Shown in pieces: positions 16,388-25,496 of a stretch of DNA of 64,000 bases. The stretch's first letter is position 1, and the number at the start of each line of letters is the position of its first letter. Under the pieces are notes generated by a model that was given only the letters and a program-made list of their open reading frames with translations, did no database searches and had not been told where the DNA came from. Source of the stretch: Pseudoalteromonas galatheae (GTDB lineage: Bacteria > Pseudomonadota > Gammaproteobacteria > Enterobacterales > Alteromonadaceae). The position numbers and the translations under genes were made by a program. Where the stretch lies: contig NZ_PNCO02000001.1 of NCBI RefSeq assembly GCF_005886105.2, positions 3,613,501 through 3,677,500 on the forward strand. Reading direction: 5' to 3'.

Positions 16388-17707
16388 TTAGCTAATCAAA
16401 AATAATTTAACGTCATCGACATGAATTCGGGCATCAATGTGCAACGCCAGCATTTCTTTGTTATCTACCATTTTCACCCACAGTGGATCTTCTAAATCAA
16501 TTTGAAAATATTCCGTCGACCCTTGCTCTTTTAGCTCTGGCGGAGCGTAAGGTAATGCACTCACTCGCACACCAGGTGTGGCGTTTTTAATACAATTGAT
16601 GATGCTCTTGTTACCCGCAAGCTTAAACCCTGTTGTAAATAGTTCTTTAGCGAGGCTTTGCGGACTAGTCACCGCAATAACCATACGTTTAGTCTGGCTG
16701 ATATCGTGTTGCTTCACCTTTACCAATAACATTCTTCTGCTATCGAAAAGCGACTTATCCCAAGTGTATTCAATGACATTTTGCTGTTGGGTGATCGACA
16801 GCTTGTCTTTGATCCGCGCCAATACACCATGAAATTTTTCATATAAACTTTCGAACGTAAGCGGTGTCCACGGAGAGCGCACCTCAAAATCGATACTCAA
16901 TAGCGCCGCCTCAAACTGTTTTAGCTCAAAGTAGAAACGGCCTAATTTATAATGTTGTGTTCGTTGGGTTGCCTCGAGCCAAGGTAGCCAGTGATAGATC
17001 ACGGTAAGCAACTGCTGCTCTGTGTACCATGCGCTGTTGCTTTGTGTATCAACGACGGATTGTAATCGTGTGAGCAGCTGATTCACTTTGGCATTTGCCA
17101 AAGTGTCGAGCTCTCGCACGCGCTCTAACAAAATATCAGCCGCCCCAATGCTGAGGCAGTCTGGGATAAAAGCACGGTCGATGATCACTGCCCCATTGCC
17201 ATCCACCTCCAGCACTTTACCAACCGCTAATTTGACAAAACCATCTAGGTTTTCTTGCTCTAGTTTCAACGCCACATTTAAGCGTGCAGTTTCAATTTCA
17301 AGTTCAGCAGCTTGGTTATTGGTAAAGTCAAAAACGCGATTAAACTGGGTTTTATAGCGAGAGCTAGAAGCCCCATTATCAAAGCTGTTGTTTCCAGCAA
17401 GATTGGCTGGCACAACCAGATAGACCATTTGATCTATCGTGCCTTCAGGAATGTGCAGCGCGACCTCTTGATCTAACTTGAAGTACTGACCATCGGGCAA
17501 AATGCCTTCACACGCTACCACGGAAAACTGACCCAGTTTTAGTAACCCTTCATTGATACTCAGCTGAGCAAGACCACAATGCGGTGCAAATTCACTGGTT
17601 GTCAGCGCACTATATTGCTGTGTGACGTTTTCAAGGTGTGATTCCATCTGCTGAAAATGCTGAGGATATAAAAAGGTACCTTCTCGCCAAACAATTTTAT
17701 TACTCAA
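16388..17707 (-). CDS. tssK: T6SS baseplate protein TssK
   Basis: 439 residues. I choose the TTG at 17707: it gives MSNKIVWREGTFLYPQHFQQ, the typical TssK opening, and has a GGGGAG site about 7 bases upstream. A TTG at 17722 would overlap tssJ. TssK trimers link the TssF/G wedge to TssL and TssM. The gene lies between tssJ and tssL with almost no spacing. Confidence 0.94.
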   Translation of the reverse strand: MSNKIVWREGTFLYPQHFQQMESHLENVTQQYSALTTSEFAPHCGLAQLSINEGLLKLGQFSVVACEGILPDGQYFKLDQEVALHIPEGTIDQMVYLVVPANLAGNNSFDNGASSSRYKTQFNRVFDFTNNQAAELEIETARLNVALKLEQENLDGFVKLAVGKVLEVDGNGAVIIDRAFIPDCLSIGAADILLERVRELDTLANAKVNQLLTRLQSVVDTQSNSAWYTEQQLLTVIYHWLPWLEATQRTQHYKLGRFYFELKQFEAALLSIDFEVRSPWTPLTFESLYEKFHGVLARIKDKLSITQQQNVIEYTWDKSLFDSRRMLLVKVKQHDISQTKRMVIAVTSPQSLAKELFTTGFKLAGNKSIINCIKNATPGVRVSALPYAPPELKEQGSTEYFQIDLEDPLWVKMVDNKEMLALHIDARIHVDDVKLFLIS

Positions 17708-17709
17708 AA

Positions 17710-18222
17710 CTATGCTCCCCAACCAAACAAACTATCCATCCAGCTCTGCTGTGGCATTACCGAGAACTTTATCGTCGTTCCTTGGAGCCCAAGCCAAATT
17801 ACTGTACTTTCAGAAACGTCCTCAGGCACTTCCACGACGGCCTTTGTCGTCCCTTTCTGATAGTCACTAAATTCTACCAATACCGCCAAATACCTTACTC
17901 CAGGAAGCAATTTAATCGTCTTTTGCTCTTTTGTATTCGGCATCACTGGGTACAACCGCTGCTTCTCTATCAATTGCTCAGCCAATATTTGCGTATCCGA
18001 TTGAAATAGCTCGATGAATTCACTTTGTGAAAATCGGTCTGATTTGGTGAGCTGATATAACCGGATAGCAACAGGATTGGCACCTTCATTGGCCCAATTG
18101 AGCTTTTCGTTGGTCTCCAGCTGCAACTGTATCGGTAACGAAAAACGCTGGAGCGGATCGGCACTTGAGCAGCCAACCGCTAAGCATATCAATAATGAGA
18201 CTAAGATTACTTTTGCATACAT
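17710..18222 (-). CDS. tssJ: T6SS outer-membrane lipoprotein TssJ
   Basis: 170 residues with a lipoprotein signal peptide: MYAKVILVSLLICLAVGCSS, lipobox LAVGC with the lipidated Cys at 18. The rest is a beta-rich domain with VRLYQL-like and VLVEFSD segments as in the transthyretin-like TssJ fold. It tethers TssM to the outer membrane. Its start overlaps the end of the FHA gene by 16 bases. Confidence 0.9.
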   Translation of the reverse strand: MYAKVILVSLLICLAVGCSSADPLQRFSLPIQLQLETNEKLNWANEGANPVAIRLYQLTKSDRFSQSEFIELFQSDTQILAEQLIEKQRLYPVMPNTKEQKTIKLLPGVRYLAVLVEFSDYQKGTTKAVVEVPEDVSESTVIWLGLQGTTIKFSVMPQQSWMDSLFGWGA

Positions 18223-19019
18223 TCGATTAATAGCGCTTTAAACTGACGCTTAAAGTGTCCTTCGTTCATTTTTCTTGTGTAGTAATTTTTATACGCCGCC
18301 CAATGCTTACCGCTCCACCTTGATGGTGAGCCAACCATGTCTTCAATCAGCTGAGGATCGAATTCTTTTAGAAATTCATCCATCACCTGATCTAACATCA
18401 ACAACATCTGCTTTTGTTGCTGCCAAGGGCTACGCGACGCCTCTAATAACTTATCCAGTTTCTGCTCAATAGCAGCCTGATTTAATGTACTTTGCGTATC
18501 ATGAGCGCCGATATCTGTTGCTTTATACTCTATAAATTCTTCTTGCTCAGAACGCGTTTTTTGCGTGTTTATTTGGTCAAGTTCAGTCTCTAAATCGGCA
18601 AAAATATTACTCGCATCAAACTCAACTTCATCAATCACATCAAAAAAAGTCTCTTCTTGCTTTTCAGCAGCCAAAACAGGCTCGCCGATTTCCGACTGCA
18701 TGGAAAGCAATAGGGTGTAGCCAAAAAGTACAATGATATCACCATCAGAAAGCACGGAGGATGAGTGTGTGATCTGTGGCCGACCATTTAAACTTACCCC
18801 CTCAACTTCTGTATATAACCGCAGTTGATTGGCATCTTTATCTTGTTCGATGCGAGCATATACATCATGTTGCTGCGTTTCTTGCTCAGCATGCGGCAAA
18901 ATCAAATCACATTCAATTGACGCTCCGAGCACCACGCCGGATTGAGAAACCGTCGCCATTCTCGACAACAATCGAACATCTTCAGGGCACTCAGTGACTT
19001 GCAACATCGCAGCATTCAT
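18207..19019 (-). CDS. FHA-domain T6SS regulatory protein (TagH/Fha-like)
   Basis: 270 residues. The N-terminal 100 residues form an FHA phosphothreonine-binding domain: GVVLGASIECDLILP, then VSLNGRPQ and LSDGDIIVLFGYTL. The C-terminal part is helical and acidic and is not recognised. FHA proteins in T6SS loci commonly link threonine phosphorylation to assembly, but no PpkA/PppA kinase or phosphatase gene is in this operon, so its partner is unknown. Confidence 0.85.
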   Translation of the reverse strand: MNAAMLQVTECPEDVRLLSRMATVSQSGVVLGASIECDLILPHAEQETQQHDVYARIEQDKDANQLRLYTEVEGVSLNGRPQITHSSSVLSDGDIIVLFGYTLLLSMQSEIGEPVLAAEKQEETFFDVIDEVEFDASNIFADLETELDQINTQKTRSEQEEFIEYKATDIGAHDTQSTLNQAAIEQKLDKLLEASRSPWQQQKQMLLMLDQVMDEFLKEFDPQLIEDMVGSPSRWSGKHWAAYKNYYTRKMNEGHFKRQFKALLIECMQK

Positions 19020-19742
19020 CTATAACTTCCTATCATCGGCAACAATACAGTTCGAGGCAGCAGTATTAAATGCCTCTAGAAAGGTTGGACGCTTCTTTAA
19101 AAAGGCTTTTGAAAACAATATACCTAACTCTATGGTGCCATATTCACGTCGAGAAAAGTTGGTGTTTTGTAGCTTGAACTTAGCCAATTCATGTTCAAAC
19201 TCATGTTCATCTATTAAAATAGCATCGACTTCATGGCCTAATAATAACTTTAAAAGTGCACTACCACTGCGTGGCTTCATTTGCACGTTATAACCTTTAC
19301 GCTTGATATCAAACCACTCGTCAGAGCCAAATTCAGCGGCGACTCTATATTTTTTATATAACGGATTGTCATCACTGATATTCATTTCAGCACCAGAGAA
19401 ATACCAGTACAAGTGTTTTCTCGCCATCGGAATAGACAGCGTTCCATAACGCATACGAGCATCACTTTGGGCAACCGCAAAAATGGCATCGAGTTTACCA
19501 GTACGCAACTTGAGCTCTGCTTCTACCCAACTATCAAACTCAGCGCGATACGGGGCTTCCATCCGACTAAAAGCGCACTGAACTTGCCTGATAACACTCC
19601 CCTTCACGAGTTCATTTTCAACATAGTGATAGGGGTAAGCGTCATGCGTCGCCAGCTGTACGACCTCTTTGCCTGTCGTATGCATGGTAAATAATGTAAG
19701 GCCTAACATAAGGCCTCGTATTAATCTGGTTTTTAGCATCAT
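19020..19742 (-). CDS. Periplasmic solute-binding-protein-like gene inside the T6SS operon
   Basis: 240 residues with a signal peptide (hydrophobic residues about 8-22). The mature part resembles bacterial extracellular solute-binding proteins family 3: VQLATHDAYPYHYVEN, then the hallmark LRTGKLDAIFAVAQSDARM and GHEVDAILID. It carries no transporter partner genes and is wedged between tssH (4-base gap) and the FHA gene (no gap), so it is co-transcribed with the secretion system. It may be a ligand sensor or just a passenger; I do not know of a fixed T6SS role. Confidence 0.75.
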   Translation of the reverse strand: MMLKTRLIRGLMLGLTLFTMHTTGKEVVQLATHDAYPYHYVENELVKGSVIRQVQCAFSRMEAPYRAEFDSWVEAELKLRTGKLDAIFAVAQSDARMRYGTLSIPMARKHLYWYFSGAEMNISDDNPLYKKYRVAAEFGSDEWFDIKRKGYNVQMKPRSGSALLKLLLGHEVDAILIDEHEFEHELAKFKLQNTNFSRREYGTIELGILFSKAFLKKRPTFLEAFNTAASNCIVADDRKL

Positions 19743-19746
19743 TTCA

Positions 19747-22317
19747 TCAATTTATAGCTAACTCAAAGCCCGAGGCATCCGCTGAACCTGAGATCACCAC
19801 TTCACGGATAGGTTCGCCTAAGCTGATCCGCTCGATACAGCTTTCAGCCAATTGCGGCATCAGGTTTCGATTGATTATTTGCTCAATGGCACGACCACCT
19901 ATGGTTGGTTCATTTCCTTTGGCAACCACATAATCCACAAAGGCTTGATCATAATTTAATGTTGCCCCATAGGTTTCTTGTAGTTTTTGCGCAACACGTT
20001 TTAGCGATATCCCCGTGATCTCAGCTAACTCCGCAGTATTTAAAGGATAATATGGGATGATATTACAACGACCTAAAAAGGCTGGCTTGAAAAAGCTCTG
20101 TAGCGCAGGTCGTACGTTGTCCACTAACTCTACTAAATCAGGGCGAGATTCACTGACATTACAAAAATCGACAATTTCACTGTCAGCAGCGTTAGAGGTC
20201 ATGATGATCAAAGTATTTTTAAAATCGATATTACGACCTTCACTATCTTGAATACAGCCCTTATCAAAAATTTGATAGAAAATATCATGGACGCTTGGGT
20301 GCGCTTTTTCCATTTCGTCAAGTAACAGTACACAATAAGGGTTACGACGAATCGCTTCGGTTAGCACACCACCTTTACCATAACCAACATAACCTGCTGG
20401 CGATCCAAGTAACATAGATACCTTATGCGCTTCTTTAAACTCGGTCATATTGATGACCGTCATGTCTTGCTCGCCACCAAAAAGCTGATCCGCAAGTGCA
20501 AGCGCAGTTTCTGACTTACCTACACCACTAGGGCCACACATCAAAAATACGCCAACTGGCTTACGTTTATCAGTCAGACCGGCACGCGAAACCCGAATAC
20601 TCTTAGACAACTCATGTAGCGCATGCTTTTGACCAATAATACGCTGATGTAAAGCTGTTTCTAATGTCAGTAGTTTCGCCACTTCATCTTTAACTAAATT
20701 ACCAATCGGGATGCCAGTCCAAGCGCCAATTACCTCCGCAATAGTTTGCTCATCGACAATGGCATGAACCATAGGCTGTTCGCCTTGCAACGACTTGAGT
20801 TCAGCCAATTTCGCCGTGAAATCTCCCGCTTGCTCACCCGCTTGGATTTGTGCCAGTTCAGATACAAGCGCTTTTTCTTTTTCCCATTGCGTATTCAATG
20901 TAACCAGTTGCGCTTCTAGTTCAGTCTTTTTCTGTTCTTTTGCGGCTATGGCTGCAGCTTGGTTCGCCAACATGTCGTTTTCTTTTGTCAGCGATGTTAA
21001 CTCTTTGTCCAAGTAGCGAATTCCCTGCTCTGTTGCTTCGATACTCGCAGGCTTTGCGTTTTGCGTTAAGGCAATACGAGCACACGATGTGTCTAGCACA
21101 CTGATGGCTTTATCTGGGAGCTTTCGACTAGGTAAATAACGAATAGACAGATCAACGGCAGCTTGTAGCGCCGCCTCTGTGATAAACACATTGTGGTGAC
21201 TCTTTAGCGACTCTGCGACACCACGCAGCATTTGCAACGCATCTTCTGCGTTCGGCTCGTCGACTTTGACCACTTGGAAACGGCGTGTCAGTGCAGGGTC
21301 TTTTTCAAAGTATTTTTTATACTCTTCCCAAGTCGTTGCCGCGATGGTTCTAAACTCGCCTCGCGCTAGTGCTGGTTTTAACAAATTAGCGGCATCATTT
21401 TGCCCTTCCGCACCACCTGCGCCAATCAAAGTATGTGCCTCATCAATAAAAACAATAATGGGCACTTCTGAGGTTTTTACTTCGTTAATTACATCTTTTA
21501 AGCGATTTTCAAACTCCCCTTTAACGCTCGCACCCGCTTGCAGTAAACCAAGATCCAGTGAATGAATTTGCACACCAGACAAAACCGGAGGTACTTCATC
21601 CGCTGCAATTTTTTGCGCTAACCCTTCCACCACGGCGGTCTTACCCACCCCAGGTTCGCCAACAAAAATAGGGTTGTTTTGTCGTTTTCTACACAAGATA
21701 TCAATGGCTTGCCTAACTTCATCTGCACGCCCAGAGACAATATCTAGCTCACCTGCCTGAGCAGCCTGAGTAAGATTAACGGTATATTTTTCTAACGCCC
21801 CCGTTACCACACTCTGCGGTGCACTTGTCGCGCCCTTTGCTGGTGTTTTAGCCGAAATAGATAGCGTTTTAATATGCTCTTTTAAGCTCTCAACAGAGAC
21901 ATTCTTAAGTGCAGTAAACTCTTTTTGCTTAAACGACAATGGATCGGGCTGCAAGATGCAAAGTAACAGATGTAGCCCCGCAACGGCACTGTGAGAAAAC
22001 TCAACCGACGCAACCAACCACGCAGACTTCACTAAGTCTATCAACTCAGGGCTGATGGTAGGCTGTCCTGAATGACTCGGTGCCAACTGACCTAGTTTTT
22101 GCTCTAGCTCTTGCACAAACTGTGCAATATTAACCTGTTGCGACTCAAGAAACTGTTGCAACTTAGGATCACGTCCTTTCAGTAACGAAATGAACCAATG
22201 CTCAATTTCAATGGCGCCAGCTTGGCTGTTCATGGCATCTGCAGCGGCATACTCCAGCGCATTTTTTAAGTTACTGTCTAAATAAGAAATTAGTTTTGAA
22301 ATAGATACTTGAGACAT
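19747..22317 (-). CDS. tssH: T6SS sheath-recycling AAA+ ATPase TssH (ClpV)
   Basis: 856 residues. An N-terminal Clp repeat domain (about 1-150) is followed by two AAA+ modules. The first has Walker A GEPGVGKTAV and Walker B VFIDEAHT; the second has GPSGVGKSETA and LLLDEMEKAH. A coiled-coil middle domain lies between them. The N-terminal domain and length are typical of ClpV rather than ClpB. It disassembles the contracted TssB/C sheath. Confidence 0.96.
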   Translation of the reverse strand: MSQVSISKLISYLDSNLKNALEYAAADAMNSQAGAIEIEHWFISLLKGRDPKLQQFLESQQVNIAQFVQELEQKLGQLAPSHSGQPTISPELIDLVKSAWLVASVEFSHSAVAGLHLLLCILQPDPLSFKQKEFTALKNVSVESLKEHIKTLSISAKTPAKGATSAPQSVVTGALEKYTVNLTQAAQAGELDIVSGRADEVRQAIDILCRKRQNNPIFVGEPGVGKTAVVEGLAQKIAADEVPPVLSGVQIHSLDLGLLQAGASVKGEFENRLKDVINEVKTSEVPIIVFIDEAHTLIGAGGAEGQNDAANLLKPALARGEFRTIAATTWEEYKKYFEKDPALTRRFQVVKVDEPNAEDALQMLRGVAESLKSHHNVFITEAALQAAVDLSIRYLPSRKLPDKAISVLDTSCARIALTQNAKPASIEATEQGIRYLDKELTSLTKENDMLANQAAAIAAKEQKKTELEAQLVTLNTQWEKEKALVSELAQIQAGEQAGDFTAKLAELKSLQGEQPMVHAIVDEQTIAEVIGAWTGIPIGNLVKDEVAKLLTLETALHQRIIGQKHALHELSKSIRVSRAGLTDKRKPVGVFLMCGPSGVGKSETALALADQLFGGEQDMTVINMTEFKEAHKVSMLLGSPAGYVGYGKGGVLTEAIRRNPYCVLLLDEMEKAHPSVHDIFYQIFDKGCIQDSEGRNIDFKNTLIIMTSNAADSEIVDFCNVSESRPDLVELVDNVRPALQSFFKPAFLGRCNIIPYYPLNTAELAEITGISLKRVAQKLQETYGATLNYDQAFVDYVVAKGNEPTIGGRAIEQIINRNLMPQLAESCIERISLGEPIREVVISGSADASGFELAIN

Positions 22318-22331
22318 ACTTATCCCTAACT

Positions 22332-23252
22332 CTACAGAGCCCTTACCGTTCGTTTCTGGTCGTCATTGCGCCTTGCTAAGTTGGCGTTTACCCCAAGCAC
22401 AATGCCCTTATAATTATTCGTGAGTACCAAAGTAGAAGGTACTGTTCCGATGTATTCAGCTTCAACTTCCACCGCCACCTCGTGATTGACGTAGTGGCAG
22501 CAAAGTGACTTGATGGCACTTAACAACGCCACCTGTTCTGCTTCCTGTTTCTCTAACTTTGAAAAAACCATCGCATCATCAAAGCTAACCGTTACCGTTA
22601 AGGTTCTACCTAACTGGGCAAATTGTTTACCCAGCACAGCCCCTCTACCAAGCTGACAAGCGCTTAAACAACTTCTTGCGGCTGGGGGAATTTCCTTCAC
22701 CTCGATGTCACTCATCGCTAACCGAATAGGATGAGGGAAATAATGCTTAAGCAAGCGCTGAAGATTACTCAAAGAGTAATGCTCAGCCCTCGTAATCAAA
22801 GTCGCCGGGATCATCGATAGTGTTTCGTAGTTTTCGGTTAGCGAGCTGAAGTAACTTTGCAATAATTGACGCTGTTGCTGCTCTGTTGTCGTGGCCTCGG
22901 CGCGAAACACCTTAGATGCAAATGCTTTGAGTTCTAAAGATTGATGAACAAAAGTGTTGTCGAAAATGGCCAAAAACCTGAGGTACGCGCGATTATTACG
23001 TAAGTAAGCCTCTTTCAACCAATCCAGGATGAAATGAGGTAACCCGCCTCGCTCACCAAATAACGTTGCCTCATTGCTATCGACCACAAAGTGCTGATCA
23101 GCCAGTTCTTGGTAGTCGATTTTTCGCTTACCATACGTGTCTGAAAACAAGTGCTGTTTAAAGCTGATTTTTTTTGCCCCAGCGACTCTCAGTAAGCGCG
23201 TAAAATGAAGTACCGACGATACTTTGCTAAATAAGCGTTTCGTTAACTGCAT
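22332..23252 (-). CDS. tssG: T6SS baseplate protein TssG
   Basis: 306 residues. It sits between tssF and tssH, as is usual, and has the TssG features FSDTYGKRKIDYQEL near the N-terminus, GLPHFILDWLKEA, and a C-terminal part containing CQLGRGAVLGKQF. TssG forms the wedge with TssF and TssE. Its start overlaps the end of tssF by 10 bases. Confidence 0.92.
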   Translation of the reverse strand: MQLTKRLFSKVSSVLHFTRLLRVAGAKKISFKQHLFSDTYGKRKIDYQELADQHFVVDSNEATLFGERGGLPHFILDWLKEAYLRNNRAYLRFLAIFDNTFVHQSLELKAFASKVFRAEATTTEQQQRQLLQSYFSSLTENYETLSMIPATLITRAEHYSLSNLQRLLKHYFPHPIRLAMSDIEVKEIPPAARSCLSACQLGRGAVLGKQFAQLGRTLTVTVSFDDAMVFSKLEKQEAEQVALLSAIKSLCCHYVNHEVAVEVEAEYIGTVPSTLVLTNNYKGIVLGVNANLARRNDDQKRTVRAL

Positions 23253-25060
23253 ACGCGCGCTCCTAACTGTGCTTCAAAGCGCTTTGCTGGCCAGTTGTAA
23301 CTGGTGTACTCCACGGTTAGCTGACTGCAGCGATCAAATGGTGTTTGCGCCGCTAAAAAGTCATTGAGTAGCTCAGCAAACAACGAAAAATCCGCGTTTA
23401 ACTCTGAGTTATCTAATGTCAATGTCAGCGACATCCCCGGGACAAAGATCATGCGATTTTCAACCAAAAACGGGGCATTCATTTTTTTTGCCGTAACATC
23501 ATAAATTGAATTGAGCTCTTGATGTGTGGCATTAGCATTAACAAACAATTTTAAGAAGCCAATCAAGGTAGCCTTCGCGTCTTGTGCCTGTAACAGCTGA
23601 GATAAATTAAAGGACATCAGCTTGAGCAAACTCCAATAATTTTTCTCGTCCGTCACCATGCTACTGGGTTGAATCGTCACGCCACCGACTTCAAACTCCC
23701 CAGCTAGCGCTTCTTCTGTATTTACAACGATTTGATTACCAACATGGATTTTGTTGGCTAACTGCGCATCGTAACAGCTGATCTCTGCAAATGCGGTGAA
23801 CCCATTGGGGTAAGCCTTGGTTGCCTTATTGATTGGCAACACCAAGTGCTTCACCTCATCCAAAGAAGTGGCCTTATCTGCTGCTTCAATATGGCCTAAT
23901 TTGTTGCTCTGTGACCAATATAGTTGCGATTGAAAATCAACAGTTTGCGTGCCGACCACAGGTGGAATTTCCTTTTGACCGGCCGAAGTTACGACGTAAA
24001 CCTTATCGATTGAATAAATCTGAATATGACGCTGACTGGCGTCTGCAATAACAGGATACGATAGCTCTTGATAGTTGACTCTCACCGGTTCCGAAGATTG
24101 ATGAAATAAGTTACTAAAGAGTGTCTTATTTATTTTGACCGAGAGGTTTTTCTCTTCAAGTAACACTGCGCCCAACTCATTTAAATAAAAGTCGATGTAA
24201 ACACTTTTGCCATGCGCGACATTTATCTTATGAGGGTTTTTCAAGATGAAAAACTGCCGTTTAGCAGGGATTGAGAAATACTCTTTGAGCTTAAAATAAA
24301 CCGGAATTTCATTGCTTTTGATTGGTGAGATAAGAAAATCATTATCCGCGAGCAAAGGGTGAAAATTGTGTTCACCGATATCATAGGCAAACTCATCATC
24401 CGCCACGCTAATAGCCACTTTCTTCACCGCTTGGTTGATAATGTCGGCAACGTTTCGGCCTATCGACTCATTACTAAAATGCAGCTGGATTGGTTGCGTC
24501 AGCGCCTGCTGAACATCAACATCACCACTTAGCGGTGATAGTTCGACGCGCAGACAATAAGGTGCCTCTTTGCTATCAAAGTTTTCAGGGATAGCATGTT
24601 GAAACGGCGTTTGCTCCAACTTAAAACGAGAAACGGTCATCGGCGTAAAGGTGACGGGCAGAGAATTACACAACTTCACGGTTGTGTTGTCATCGCCTTT
24701 ATTAATGACATCAAGCTCAACCTCTACCTGTTTATCCAAAAACACAGGCTTATTAAAGTCATCCGCATTAGGTTGAAAATGCGCTTGCACCACCATAGGC
24801 AGTGATTTGAATAAATTTGGGGAGACAATATCAGCAAACTCTTCCACATGACGTGTACGTAGGGCATCTATTTCCATCGCATTTTTCGCTGCCACCCATG
24901 CGAAACTGTCGATGAGGCGGGTTACGTTCGGGTCTTCTTGCCCCTTGTCATTGAGGTTAATATGCTCAGCTTCTCTACGAAAACGCTTACGGAACCCCTC
25001 AAGGCCATAACGAATGCTCGCTAATTCATCTTCAAAGTGCTTTAACATGCGGCTAATCAT
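23243..25060 (-). CDS. tssF: T6SS baseplate protein TssF
   Basis: 605 residues, the usual family length. It opens with the characteristic N-terminus around RFRREAEHINL and NVTRLIDSFAWVAAK. It overlaps tssE upstream by 8 bases and tssG downstream by 10, so translation is coupled. It is the central wedge protein of the baseplate. Confidence 0.93.
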   Translation of the reverse strand: MISRMLKHFEDELASIRYGLEGFRKRFRREAEHINLNDKGQEDPNVTRLIDSFAWVAAKNAMEIDALRTRHVEEFADIVSPNLFKSLPMVVQAHFQPNADDFNKPVFLDKQVEVELDVINKGDDNTTVKLCNSLPVTFTPMTVSRFKLEQTPFQHAIPENFDSKEAPYCLRVELSPLSGDVDVQQALTQPIQLHFSNESIGRNVADIINQAVKKVAISVADDEFAYDIGEHNFHPLLADNDFLISPIKSNEIPVYFKLKEYFSIPAKRQFFILKNPHKINVAHGKSVYIDFYLNELGAVLLEEKNLSVKINKTLFSNLFHQSSEPVRVNYQELSYPVIADASQRHIQIYSIDKVYVVTSAGQKEIPPVVGTQTVDFQSQLYWSQSNKLGHIEAADKATSLDEVKHLVLPINKATKAYPNGFTAFAEISCYDAQLANKIHVGNQIVVNTEEALAGEFEVGGVTIQPSSMVTDEKNYWSLLKLMSFNLSQLLQAQDAKATLIGFLKLFVNANATHQELNSIYDVTAKKMNAPFLVENRMIFVPGMSLTLTLDNSELNADFSLFAELLNDFLAAQTPFDRCSQLTVEYTSYNWPAKRFEAQLGARVCS

Positions 25061-25496
25061 ATTGGCTCTCGTTTTCTATCAACACAGTGAGGCGGGTTAA
25101 GTCGATGTCCGTATCAAACTGCAATAACTCTTCTTTTCCCTCAAACGACAACATCGCGGAAACCTCGAAACGCATCGTATTAGTGATATGCTTTTCTTCA
25201 TCTTGCGCTAAATAATTGACCTCAACACTGTGTAACCTTGGCTCAAATTGGCTAATTTTATTTTTGATCCGCATCGCTATTTGCTCACCGCTATTGAGCC
25301 GACTAAATAGCGCGATATCTTCGAGGCCAAAGCAGATACTCGATTGGTTCACCAGCTCACTCTCATTGTCGTGTAAAAATGCCGCCTCGGTTTTTAAAAT
25401 AAGGCCAATATTGTGGTGGATGGACTGCACCACTTCGTTACCTTGATCGACCGATACGTCTTCTCTATCCATGTAAAACGCACTAAAAAAGCTCAT
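25053..25496 (-). CDS. tssE: T6SS baseplate protein TssE (gp25-like)
   Basis: 147 residues with a gp25/lysozyme-like fold pattern: an N-terminal helix with VVQSIHHNIGLILKTE, SICFGLEDIALF, and an AMRIKNKISQFEPRLHSVEV strand-helix, the most conserved stretch of TssE. It initiates sheath assembly on the baseplate. It overlaps the second tssC-like gene by 4 bases. Confidence 0.92.
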   Translation of the reverse strand: MSFFSAFYMDREDVSVDQGNEVVQSIHHNIGLILKTEAAFLHDNESELVNQSSICFGLEDIALFSRLNSGEQIAMRIKNKISQFEPRLHSVEVNYLAQDEEKHITNTMRFEVSAMLSFEGKEELLQFDTDIDLTRLTVLIENESQYD

